A program made the translations under genes and the position numbers. The notes below the pieces were generated by a model that was not told where the DNA came from, did no database searches, and worked only from the letters and a program-made list of their open reading frames with translations. A DNA stretch of 64,000 nucleotides, from the NCBI GenBank assembly GCA_027924585.1, contig BSBM01000261.1:876001-940000 (forward strand), given 5' to 3'. Shown piece by piece: positions 22,421-32,235 of the stretch (position 1 is the first letter of the stretch; each line of letters opens with the position of its first letter). This DNA is from Larix kaempferi (taxonomy: Eukaryota > Streptophyta > Pinopsida > Pinales > Pinaceae).

Positions 22421-23074
22421 ATGCATGTCTTCGCTCGTTTCATTATAGTTTGGATAATTGCAATGAATTGGTTGTATAATTTGAATCATTACAGCTCATC
22501 CTTCCCAATTGTTGTCATCTTATCGGTTCACCTTAAATTGGCAACAAACATGAAACCTTTAGCTCGTCCCTTCTGTTCTTTAAAGGGAAAAATTCTGTGT
22601 GACAATCTTGTAAGATTCCTTCTGAACGTATCTAATATAAGCAATATGCAAACAGGTAATGAATCTCCCAATGCATGTTTTAACGATGAAGAACTCTATC
22701 CCTTACTATATCAAGAACCTATGTCACCACCTTTTGATGCGGGTGTTCCTGATTTAAGTAGCGATAGCGGTGAAGAAGATTATGAGGCTCTGTCTGTTTG
22801 CATGCAATTCCCTGAGGAGAAAGAGCAGCAAGTTCCTGAGGAACTGGCTGACCGTGACGATGTTGTTATACGAGATTTTATAATCAACCAAGAACCTGAT
22901 GTCCCGCCGACTTCTTCTAAAGTATATCCTCTAATGGATTTTTCCATTTTTGAGAATATAGTTCCTGATCTAGAAGTTCCCATGGAAGATTCTCCGCAAG
23001 CCAAACCACCTGTTGCCAATAGTCAACAATTTGGGATTGAATTTTTGTTGTGCCGTGAAGATCTCTTTGATTAA
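22421..23074 (+). CDS. LTR-internal open reading frame, unknown function
   Basis: A 217-residue frame starts at an ATG (MHVFARFIIVWIIAMNW) and lies wholly inside the 5' LTR, upstream of the promoter-like box at 23219-23232, thus in U3. The first ~75 residues are hydrophobic to mixed. The remainder is strongly acidic and proline-rich, with SSDSGEEDYEALSVCMQFPE, RDDVVIRDFI and PLMDFSIFENIVPDLEVP. The copy in the 3' LTR (40003-40656) has exactly the same length without indels, but two stops. No zinc finger, gag or enzyme motif is visible and I do not recognise a family. It might be an accessory protein, a captured host fragment or a chance frame; equal length favours past constraint. Confidence 0.45.
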   Translation: MHVFARFIIVWIIAMNWLYNLNHYSSSFPIVVILSVHLKLATNMKPLARPFCSLKGKILCDNLVRFLLNVSNISNMQTGNESPNACFNDEELYPLLYQEPMSPPFDAGVPDLSSDSGEEDYEALSVCMQFPEEKEQQVPEELADRDDVVIRDFIINQEPDVPPTSSKVYPLMDFSIFENIVPDLEVPMEDSPQAKPPVANSQQFGIEFLLCREDLFD

Positions 23075-23218
23075 AGGACAAATTTTTAGAAAATCACTCT
23101 GAAAGGTGATGGGAATCATGAAAAACGAGAAATGGCAAGATTTCTTGGATCAATAGTTTGATCCGATTTTGTAATCCCTATGTTGGGAAATCTCTATCTT
23201 TCTATTCTGCTGTAAATT

Positions 23219-23232
23219 CCTATTTAAAGAGG
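23219..23232 (+). promoter_or_regulatory. TATA-like promoter box of the Tat-like LTR
   Basis: CCTATTTAAAGAGG lies about 870 bp before the LTR end; the TTTTAATACAGTAAAGC stretch near 23343 may serve polyadenylation. The counterpart in the other Tat-like element is CTATTTAGAGAGGG at 56000. Confidence 0.5.
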
Positions 23233-24099
23233 AGGACCTCTCGTAGTTAGGGGTTGGTAATTTTGGAGTTGCAAGTCAGCAGGAGACAGGACTGGAGATA
23301 CTCTGTTTAGCAGAGCCTTTTGTAATTTCTGTACAAGACCTCTTTTAATACAGTAAAGCTATCTTTTTATCTATCTTCTGTTATTCCTCAAGTTTCTTTG
23401 AGAATTACTGATTTTATACTTCATATTGTCATCTACAGTGCATGATATCTTTTGCGTATGTTTAAATGTATGGATCTATTATATTGGTTTCCCTGTATGA
23501 TTGATTTATGCTGAAAAGTGTTTTATTGAGTTTATTCAATTTAAATACTTTCTTTATCGATTTCTGCAAGTGATTCATAAAATAATAATCATTGTTAATT
23601 TTTCAATTAGCAAAGTGATTACAGATTTATCTTGAACAGGCTTAAGTACTTGAATTATTCTGTTTTAATTTTCATTAATGTATTGTGATTTAAGTTAATA
23701 AGTGTAACAACTTAAAGCATTTCTGTGAAAGGTTGTAATTTACTTATTCATCACACCTCAGGGTTAATCTACACAATATCAAGCTTTCTTTTTAGAATAG
23801 GTTTAACTTAAATTAGTTTCCTCTTCTGAAATAGGTTAGGTTAGCTTAGTTTTACCATTTTCACACCCTTGTTTTCCTTGATTGGAAAACTGACCTAATT
23901 GGTCAAATCACCAACTCTTAGAGTGCCAACGGAGGCTGAATATCCATGGGGGATCACCATACCAAACAGGTTGGGGATAGAACTGCCCTTGCGCAGGGTC
24001 TTTCGAAGCCTTTCAACTTGGGTTTTCTTCCTCTGTTGGGAGCCTTGCAACCATTCCAGCACCTTTGCATCTAACCTGCACAACTAAGGCCTCAACAAA

Positions 24100-24117
24100 T
24101 GGTGCTAGAAGGAGGAC
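24100..24117 (+). other. Candidate primer-binding site
   Basis: TGGTGCTAGAAGGAGGAC begins two bases after the 5' LTR end. It starts with TGG as required for pairing with a tRNA CCA end. I cannot name the tRNA. It differs from the TGGCGCCGTTGCCGGGGA site of the Tat-like element at 54 kb. Confidence 0.6.
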
Positions 24118-24129
24118 AACTAGTACAAC

Positions 24130-25863
24130 ATGCCTAAACAAGCCACTAAGAAACATCCTCCAACAATTACTTCAATGATTCAAACTTGAATCCAATCAAG
24201 GGCTTCAACATCTAAACAACCCACAGAGTCACAATCCACTGTTGCTCCTATTACACCTGCTCAGGTCACTGCTATAGTCACTGCACCTACAACACAACAG
24301 GTTGGAAGGGATGTTGTAATCATATTCCCCACAAGAGGATCAATTCTCCTTGAAGACATTTTGAACCTGTCCCATGACAGTGTAACTAGATTGGAACAAA
24401 GAACCTCTATTGAGCGAAGCCGTGGTTTGGCAGCTATCAATTTAGATAATGATTTGCAGACCAGTGATCAAGAGGGTCAGTCAAACACGATTACACAGAC
24501 CAATGATCAACCAACCCAACACTCAGTTGATCCCAACAGTGAACATCAACACACAGTTGATCAAAACATACCACACCAAGAGTCAGTTGATCGTTGAGGT
24601 TCTCCTGAATACAACCTCAATCAACTTTTTCAGGAAGCCCCAGATCAACCAAAACTTGGAGCTAATGGACCACCAACATCTCCTCCTTCATCCTCATCGT
24701 CTTCCTCAGATAGTCAACATTCTTCAATCTCTTCGTCAGAAGAAGAAGAAGGAGAACCAATGATGGTTGGAGTAGGCCAAAACAGACCATGGCTCGACCA
24801 AGATGCAATATGGGTGCTTGGAGACCAACATAGACTACCCAAAAACCCTGAGAAGTGGTTACCCAAGTTTAACCCAGATGACAAGTCACCTGCACTAGAT
24901 CATGTTAAAACCTTCATGCAGGCTATTAGACTTAGAAGTGTTATTCATGAGGATTTAGTCTGCAGACTCTTTCCTTATACTTTTGAAGGAAAGGCAGCTG
25001 CGTGGTATTTTTCCTTACCACCAAGGTCTATCGTTTCTTGGGATGAGTTTGAGAAATTATTTATCCAAAAGTTTGGAGATGACAAAACACCATAGGATCT
25101 TGTTTTGGAATTATCCTCCATGAAAATCAAAGGGAAAGAAAGGGTTAAAGATTTCAATCAAAGGTTCTCATACTTAAAGAATAGAATTCCCACCAACATT
25201 CTTCCTGCTCAAGAATTGTTGGTAGCCTACTATGAAAAAGGCCTACCTGCTTCTATTTCAATGTGGGTGAAATGAGCATGCAAAGGAACTTTGCTGGAAG
25301 TGTTTGATGAAGCAATACAAGTTGAAAATGACGTTTTCTGTTTGAAGGACAGTTTGGAAACCTCAGAAGAACAGCCTTCCACTTCCAGGAAAAGGAATGA
25401 TAGTGTTCCCAAACCCACTACTCAAAACAAGGATCCATTTGACATGACTGACATGAAAAAGTTCGTCCAGAAAATGTCAAACGAGATGGTGGATTTAAAA
25501 AGGACTAACAATGAAAACCAGAACCAGAATAGAGGCTTTATGAGGCCACCTTTTAGGAGACCTTATCAACCTCCACCGAATCCATCGCCTCCTAATCCAA
25601 CAGAAGGCCTCACGAATGAAGAAATTTGTTCAATTTTTAGAGCCTTAACATCAAAATCTCAAAACACCCCTGAAGTTCCCAATGATCAAACTGATCTAGA
25701 CCCACAATTACCTGAAGAAGAAGAAGATGAACATGAGGATCCACAAATCAACACTGTAAGTTACTTTTCAGAGCTTGCTATGTGTGAAGAAGAAGAAGAG
25801 CATGAGACTATGTTTAATGTTCAGCATCCTTATAACACAAGGTCTAAGCCTCAACCCCCTTAG
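24130..25863 (+). pseudogene. Tat-like gag, nonsense-ridden
   Basis: The frame opens 13 bases after the primer-binding site with MPKQATKKHPPTITSMIQT and a stop. It continues in the same frame through a Gln/Ser/Thr-rich linker into a capsid-like domain (about 24800-25300): WLPKFNPDDKSPALDHVKTF, LFPYTFEGKAAAWYFSLPP, SWDEFEKLFIQKFGD and KGKERVKDFNQRFSYLKNRI. A proline-rich and acidic C-terminal stretch follows (RRPYQPPPNPSPPNPTEGL, then Glu-rich runs). No CCHC zinc knuckle was seen. Stops end at 24189, 24597, 25095, 25275 and 25863, all in one frame. The product would build the particle; this copy cannot make it. Confidence 0.9.
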
Positions 25864-25935
25864 GAACCTTCATCCTCCACACCAGTTCCTAATAAAGGCA
25901 GGAATGTTCCCCACAAGGATACAATCATCCATGAA

Positions 25936-26664
25936 ATGGAGTATAATTTAGTTGAAGATCTTAAAAGAGTTAAGGCAAACATCTCTTTGTTTGAATTGTT
26001 GAAAATCCCTTCCATGAGGGATACTTTACCCAAAAGTATGGTGGTCAAACAACCAAGAAAATTGCAGAATAATAACCTTGACTCTTTCACTAAACTAGAT
26101 GATCAAAAGTCTAGTAGCAGGAGGACACCTCCTTTTCTGCTTACTTTCGAGATTTTCAACCGAAACATACATAACTGCATGATAGACTCTGGTGCCTCAT
26201 CAAATGTGATGCCTCTGTCTGTTTGTAGAAAATTGAATGCCACATGGGAACCTTTCCCTACTCAGATAGTACAACTTGACAGATCAAAAGTCAGAGTAGT
26301 AGGAAGACTTAGAAATGTCTTAATTACATTATCAGCTAATCCTCGGATCCATCAAACAATTGATATAGTCATTGCTGACATCCCAAAAGCATATGGTATG
26401 TGGCTTAGTAGAGATTGGTCAGAAAAGCTAAAAGGTTATTTTGCTACAGATTGGTCCCATTTGTGGCTACCATATAATGTTCAGCCAAACAAGATCAAGA
26501 TCAGTAGGGAGCCTTACATGAAACAAACAGTCACAGACTTAAATGACTCAAGTGAGCCTGTGGGTTATTTCAACACACACATTGAGCATTTTACCTTCGA
26601 CACTTTCTTCGGGGATTTACTAGCTGAAATTTCACCACAAGAGAATGCACAAAACGAATCTTAG
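25936..26664 (+). pseudogene. Tat-like aspartic protease
   Basis: The 242-codon stretch continues the gag frame after a stop. The active-site region is CMIDSGASSNVMPLSVCRKL, with the D-S-G triad preserved near 26189-26197. A second protease landmark is IDIVIADIPKAYGMWLSRDW, where Tat proteases usually have LLLSRSW. It ends in a TAG at 26662-26664. It would cleave the polyprotein. The open frame and triad are intact but the flanking stops prevent its synthesis as part of a polyprotein. Confidence 0.88.
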
Positions 26665-26760
26665 GTAACTCATCTCAGTTCTATTCCATTCTTAGGAGAC
26701 ATTGTACATAATGTTTTTAATGTAAATACAAATTTTAGATTAGACCCTATTGCTTGGACC

Positions 26761-27260
26761 TTGTTTTTCAACGACTCTAAATCTAAGGATGGAGTTGGTG
26801 CAGGATGTGTTCTCATAGATATGAAAGGGACAAAAACTATGATTGCATGCAGATTAGAGTTTCATTGTACTAACAATGTGGCTAAGTATGAGGCCCTAAT
26901 ACAGGGACTTAAGAAAGCTATTGACTTGAAAGTACAGATCATCCATTGCTTTGGGGATTCAGAAATTATCGTGAAACAGGTGAGGAATAAGATACACTGC
27001 TTGTCCCCACGCCTATTGAATTATCAGAAATTGGTAAGAGATCTCACCAGCTCCTTTACTGCATTTAATATTAATTCAGTCCCTAGGTATCAGAATTTTG
27101 ATGCTGACTTGTTGGAAAATACAGCTTCTAGCTTGATTCCTCCAGAGGGCCTGTCCCCTCAAACATTCTCAATAGAACTAATGTATAGGCCTTCCATACC
27201 AGATAATGTGAGAAACTGGAAAGTGTTCGATGATGATCAGCAGATACTTGATTTTCTAAC
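26761..27260 (+). pseudogene. Archaeal-like RNase H placed before the RT
   Basis: The segment encodes WTLFFNDSKSKDGVGAGCVL, LEFHCTNNVAKYEALIQGL, CFGDSEIIVKQVRNK and FNINSVPRYQNFDADLL, the four blocks of an archaeal/plant-type RNase H. Compared with the intact copy in the 54-kb element, the first catalytic aspartate reads N (FFND versus YFDG) and the glutamate reads K (AKYEAL versus AEYEAL), so it is inactive. The third site, GDSE, is kept. It sits between protease and RT, not after the RT-linked RNase H as in the best-known Tat elements. It belongs to the same open stretch as the RT start (26761-27951). Confidence 0.85.
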
Positions 27261-27439
27261 AGCTCGGGATACATTCCAGGATATGGCTATAGACGAGGAT
27301 GAACATGAAAAGTCTCTCTCTGATTCCTCGAACATCATCCCAAAGTCTGTGATCAATTTGGAAAATTTCTACGATTTGCAAGACAAATTCAGACACAAAA
27401 TGAATTGTAAAACACAGAGCTCTTCACTGAACTATGAGC

Positions 27440-28490
27440 AAGTCAATTTAGGGACCGAGCAAGAACCCCGTTTTATCAATTTAGGAATTGATTGTACTCC
27501 AGAAGAAAGGCAAGCTATCATTAAAATGCGTAAAGAATATAACGATGTCTTTTCCTGTACCTATGACGAATTGAAAATGTTTGACACAAGCATCATCTAC
27601 CATAACATACCCATGAAGCCGGAAGTGAAACCTTTTCAACAGAAACTACGAAAAATGCATCCCAGTTTAGAGCTTTCTATGAAAAAAGGACTGGACAAGC
27701 TACTCACAGCCCGAATTATTTTTCCGGTGAGGCATACGCAATGGATAGCCAATTTGGTGCTTGTACGCAAGAAAAGTGGTGAAATCCGATTGTGTGTCGA
27801 TTTCAGGAATTTGAATCGAGCTTCCAAAAAAGATAACTACCCTGTTCCACCTATGGAACAGATTCTCCAAAGAGTAGCAAGGTCAGAAATGTTCTCTCTC
27901 CTAGATGGTTTTTCGGTGTACAACCAGGTTCCGCCTCGGATGACCAATTGAAAACAACGTTCAGAACCCCTTGGGGCACATTCGCCTACAGGCGAATGCC
28001 TTTTGGTTTGATCAATGCAGGCGCCACTTTTTAGAGAACTATGGACATAGCTTTCCGAGGTCTGATGCATAATTCTATTGTCGTCTATTTAGATGATATC
28101 ACGATATATTCAAAGAGACGACATGAACATCCATTTGCTCTGAAGCAGGTTTTCGAACGTTGCAGGAAATTTGGCATCTCCCTGAACCCCAAGAAATCCA
28201 TTTTTACAGTTATAGAAGGGAAGCTTCTGGGCTTCATTATTTCAAAAGAAGGTATGATCATCAACCCCGAATGCACAGACGCTATTTCAAAAATTGGCTT
28301 ACCAGGTTCGCATAAAGCAATGTAGTCCTTCTTAGGTAAGATCAACTTTGTACGTAGGTTTGTACCTAATTTTGCTCAGATAGTTAAACCTTTACAGCAT
28401 TTAGTTAAGAAAGATGTACAGTTCACCTGGTCACAAGAACAAAAAGATGCATTCGCTGAAATTCGTCAGGCTATTGCTGAAGCTCCCACT
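27440..28490 (+). pseudogene. Tat-like reverse transcriptase
   Basis: RT landmarks in order are YHNIPMKPEVKPFQQKLRKM, LVLVRKKSGEIRLCVDFRNL, FSLLDGFSVYNQV, TTFRTPWGTFAYRRMPFGLI and the catalytic VVYLDDITIYSK (28080-28115). A frameshift near 27935-27955 separates the front from the catalytic half, and a stop follows GATF near 28032. A further stop occurs after SHKAM near 28323. The YLDD motif itself is intact. The protein would have copied the element RNA; this copy is inactive. Confidence 0.93.
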
Positions 28491-28493
28491 CTT

Positions 28494-29000
28494 ATGTCCC
28501 CAGATTTTGATAAATATTTTATTCTCTACACTTTTGCCACTGATTTTTCTTATGCAGCTGTTTTGACACAGAAACAGGACAGTGATACAGAGATTCTAAT
28601 CTCTTTTATGAGCTCAACCTTCAAGGGTGCAAAGCTCAATTATTCGCAAATTGACAAACAAGCTTATGCACTTTACAAGTCTGTCAAACATTACAAGCCT
28701 TATTTGTTAAAATCTCGAACAAAGGTCATTGTCCCATAATCTGCTATTAGAAATGTACTGATCCAGAAGGAGTTGGGCGAAAAAAGGGCCCATTGGATGA
28801 CTGCGCTGCAGGAGTATGATTTGGAAATAAGACCAGCCAAAATTGTCAAAGGACAAGGCCTTGTTCTTCTTACTGCCCAATCCAATGACCCTGTACAACA
28901 GCAAACTGAATGGGAGCAGGAGGAAGATCCTCCAACAGGTTCTGTCCATGCTACTGATACCCCGACATCGAAATGGTATGACCATATCAAAATTTTCTGA
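28494..29000 (+). pseudogene. Degenerate RNase H (tether-like) after the RT
   Basis: The region aligns with Ty3/gypsy RNase H by position and by YSQIDKQAYALYKSVKHYKP, but catalytic acidic residues are absent: FATDFSYAAVL stands where DASxxxIGAVL is expected, DKQAY replaces EKE, and no TDH is seen. The same losses occur in the intact 54-kb element, so the degeneration is a lineage trait and not random decay. A stop after KVIVP (28737-28739) and one after DHIKIF (28998-29000) are later damage. Confidence 0.8.
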
Positions 29001-29149
29001 ACCATGGGTTTGCCCCTGAAACCTTGGACTTTAAGAAACGCAGGGCTTTAAGATTAAAGGCTGCTCCTTATTAGTTTATAAATGAAGTTCTATTTAGAAA
29101 AAATCATGATGGTGTTTTCCTTAGATGTATTGAAAAGGACGAGACTGAT

Positions 29150-29917
29150 GACATTCTTTTTCAATTTCATGCAGGACGAGCTAGAGGTCATTTTTTGGGC
29201 GAGACAACAGCTCATAAAATTCTCAGATCTGGGTATTACTGACCTACATTGTTTAAAGATGTTTATGCCTATGTAAGGAGATGTGAAACATGCCAGAAAT
29301 GCACAGGGAAGTTCAAGAAACCTGCTTTCCCTTTGCAACCAGTCACTGTTGAGTTTCCGTTTCAGCAATGGGGGCTGGATTTTTTTGGACCCATAAATCC
29401 TACCTCATCCCTCAAACACAAGTACATTCTCACAGCAACTGACTACTTCACCAGATGGGTGGAGGCAGTCCCACTTAAGCAATGTAATGCCAGCCAAGTT
29501 ATTTCTTTCTTAGACATTCAGATACTCTCACGGTTTGGCACTCCAGAGTACCTAGTCTTTGATAATGCATCCTATTTTTCCTCAATTGACATAACTGAGT
29601 ATGGTTTTGAAAAGGGGATGAAACTCAAATTTTCTGCCAATTACTATGGGTTGGCTGAGTCTTCAAACAAAAATTTGATCAACATTCTAAAGAAGACTGT
29701 AGCCTCTCACCATAGAGATTGACATACACAGCTCAATAATGCTCTTTGGGCAGATTGAATTACTCCAAAGGAAGCAATTGGAAATTCCCCCTATTGTCTA
29801 GTGTATGGCAAAGAATACATTCTTCCTTCTAATCTTACCATCCCTTCACTACAGTTAGCCCAGTCTGTCCAAGAAGATGATTCTTCTCCCCTCCAGCAGA
29901 GAATTGACACTCTACTT
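29150..29917 (+). pseudogene. Tat-like integrase, N-terminal and core part
   Basis: The zinc-binding HHCC region is spread over two frames and ends in RRCETCQKCTGKFKKPAFP. The core has QQWGLDFFGPINPTSS with the first aspartate, FGTPEYLVFDNASYF with the second, and AESSNKNLINILKKT with the glutamate. A frameshift lies between about 29100 and 29250, and a stop follows SHHRD near 29722. A copia element inserted at 29917 separates the C-terminal domain, which resumes at 37131. Confidence 0.9.
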
Positions 29918-30405
29918 TGTTAAGTTTAAACCAAATAACCAAGCAAGATCACTGAAAGAAGCATAATCACAAGATAGACACACAATATATCCTGGGAAAC
30001 CCTCATGGGGTAGAAAACCCAGTAAAGCTTTCCTCAATAAGATGATCAACCAAAATACAAGATGTGCTCCTCCTTCCTTTGTCTCCTAAGATGATCTCCC
30101 AGACAAGTGCACACTCTTCCACAAGTGAGTGAGTGATCTAATGAGGAGTTCTCCTCTATTTATACTTGACTCTCAACTGACTAAAAGACCTGTTGGGGCC
30201 GACCTCACCTGGAGAAGTCTAATAACCCCTAAAATATAACTACAGGGCCGACCCACACATGGTGGGTCTAATAATCCTAGTTAATATCAAACCCTGGAGG
30301 AATAAACATCTCCAGATACATAGTAGGATTACCTCGGAGGAATGAAACATCTCCGGAATAAATAATGTACAAATATAATATTCTTAGAAGTTACAATATT
30401 CAACA
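29918..30405 (-). repeat. 3' LTR of the nested copia element
   Basis: In minus orientation it starts TGTTGAATATTG and ends CTTAACA. A TATAAATAGAGG promoter box (about 30152-30163) and GGTCGGCCC motifs recur in the solo LTR at 12461 and in 53721-54042. Confidence 0.98.
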
Positions 30406-30415
30406 CTCCCCCTTA
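30406..30415 (-). other. Polypurine tract of the nested copia element
   Basis: On the minus strand TAAGGGGGAG lies directly before the 3' LTR. Confidence 0.9.
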
Positions 30416-30529
30416 ATGAGAAGGATATTATAACAACATCTGTAGGAGCAAGGAGTCATTTACTACATCATCTATATATCATCGAAAGCTTTCTTCAATT
30501 CATCATCATCAGTAACTTGACTAGTTACT

Positions 30530-30832
30530 GGAACATCAATATCGTCATCAGCATCGTCATATGATCATTAGCATCGTCATCACACGATCATCATCATCAT
30601 CGCCACACGATCATCAACATCGTCATCACACGATCATCAGCATCGTCATCACATGATCATCAGCATCGTCATCACACGATCATCAGCATCGTCATCACAC
30701 GATCATCGGCATCATCATCACACGATCATCAGCATCGTCATCACACGATCATCAGCATCGTCATCAAACGATCATCGTTATCGTCATCACACGATCATCA
30801 GCATCGTCATCACACGATCATCGTCATCATCA
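30530..30832. repeat. 23-bp satellite array in the copia 3' region
   Basis: About 12-13 copies of a unit near CGATCATCAGCATCGTCATC ACA occur in tandem, with small variants. Because 23 is not a multiple of three, any translation has a 69-bp (23-residue) period. Confidence 0.93.
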
Positions 30833-31029
30833 AGGAATGATGTAAACCAGTCATGTACCTTTTGAACCGAAGTCCAGGGACGATCCAGTCCTATCATGTT
30901 CTCGGAGACCTCATGTCTACGGCTTAGTTTACAGGACCAAAATCCAAGGATGATCCAATCCTTCACCGTGCTTTTAGGACCTACGTCCAAGGATGACTTA
31001 ATCCTCAACCGTCCACCAAGGACTTCATT

Positions 31030-31757
31030 CTCGAAGACATACGTCTACGGCTCTTCTTTCGGACTGAGGTCCAGGAATGATCCAATCCCTTCATTATCGA
31101 AGACATACGTCTACGGCTCTTCTTTCGGACTGAAGTCCAGGAATGATCCAATCCCTTCATTATCGAAGACATACGTCTACGGCTCTTCTTTCGGACTGAA
31201 GTCCAGGAATGATCCAATCCCTTCATTATCGAAGACATACGTCTACGGCTCTTCTTTCGGACTGAAGTCCAGGAATGATCCAATCCCTTCATTATCGAAG
31301 ACATACGTCTACGGCTCTTCTTTCAGACTGAAGTCCAGGAATGATCCAATCCCTTCATTATCGAAGACATACGTCTACGGCTCTTCTTTCGGACTGAAGT
31401 CCAGGAATGATCCAATCCCTTCATTATCGAAGACATACGTCTACGACTCTTCTTTCGGACTGAAGTCCAGGAATGATCCAATCCCTTCATTATCGAAGAC
31501 ATACGTCTACGGCTCTTCTTTCGAACTGAAGTCCAGGAATGATCCAATCCCTTCATTATCGAAGACATACGTCTACGGCTCTTCTTTCGGACTGAAGTCC
31601 AGGAATGATCCAATCCCTTCATTATCGAAGACATACGTCTACGGCTCTTCTTTCGGACTGAAGTCCAGGAATGATCCAATCCCTTCATTATCGAAGACAT
31701 ACGTCTACGGCTCTTCTTTCGGACTGAGGTCCAGGAATGATCCAATCCCTTCACATG
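31030..31757. repeat. 66-bp satellite array, eleven copies
   Basis: Eleven nearly identical 66-bp units are in tandem, and more diverged copies precede them from about 30865. Both strands are free of stops across the array: the plus strand would give a 22-residue repeat (SLSKTYVYGSSFGLKSRNDP), the minus strand another. The array lies downstream of the pol stop in the element's sense direction, so translation is not expected. Confidence 0.97.
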
Positions 31758-31827
31758 TTCATCAAGAACATGTATCCTCATCATCATAACATGTATCACC
31801 ACAACATGTATCATCAACATCAAAAGC

Positions 31828-32007
31828 ATGTATAACCACAACATGTATCATCATCATCAAAGCATGTATAACCACAACATGTATCATCATCATCAAAGCA
31901 TGTATAACCACAACATGTATCATCATCATCAAAGCATGTATAACCACAACATGTATCATCATCATCAAAGCATGTATAACCACAACATGTATCATCATCA
32001 TCAAAAT
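31828..32007. repeat. 36-bp satellite array, five copies
   Basis: Five copies of a 36-bp unit containing ATGTATAACCACAACATGTA and a CAT run are in tandem. On the plus strand each gives 12 residues (MYNHNMYHHHQS). Partial units precede it from about 31755. Confidence 0.97.
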
Positions 32008-32235
32008 AAAGAATATAAGAGTCCTAAATCTAAATAATTCTAGGTGAGTAAGTGCAGAAAAATAGGTAACCTCATCATTGATGAGATAGGCTTGTCTGTC
32101 TCATACTGTGCTACTCCCCCTTTCGAGGAGGGTTCTTCTGAACTATACCAAGCTTGTCTTGGAAGTGTTCAAACTTTACTCGAGACAGAGGCTTGGTCAG
32201 GATATCAGCAATTTGATCCTCAGTGCTTATGTACT

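Larger units (their letters stand above)
21090..24097 (+). repeat. 5' LTR of the split Tat-like element
   Basis: The LTR runs from TGTTGTGGCCACAACA to CCTCAACA. It holds a hairpin array (21325-21815), a 218-codon reading frame (22421-23074), a TATTTAAAG promoter-like box near 23220 and a polyadenylation-like region near 23340. It is about 100 bp longer than the 3' LTR, mostly because of one extra hairpin unit. Confidence 0.95.

Noticed and set aside
30896-31789. 297-codon plus-strand frame across the 66-bp satellite
   Set aside because: It is a by-product of a repeat unit divisible by three and free of stops on both strands. It runs antisense to the host copia element and has no domain.
31323-31844. 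Minus-strand frame across the same satellite, in the element's sense direction
   Set aside because: It lies beyond the pol stop, has no recognisable start context and consists only of the repeat.
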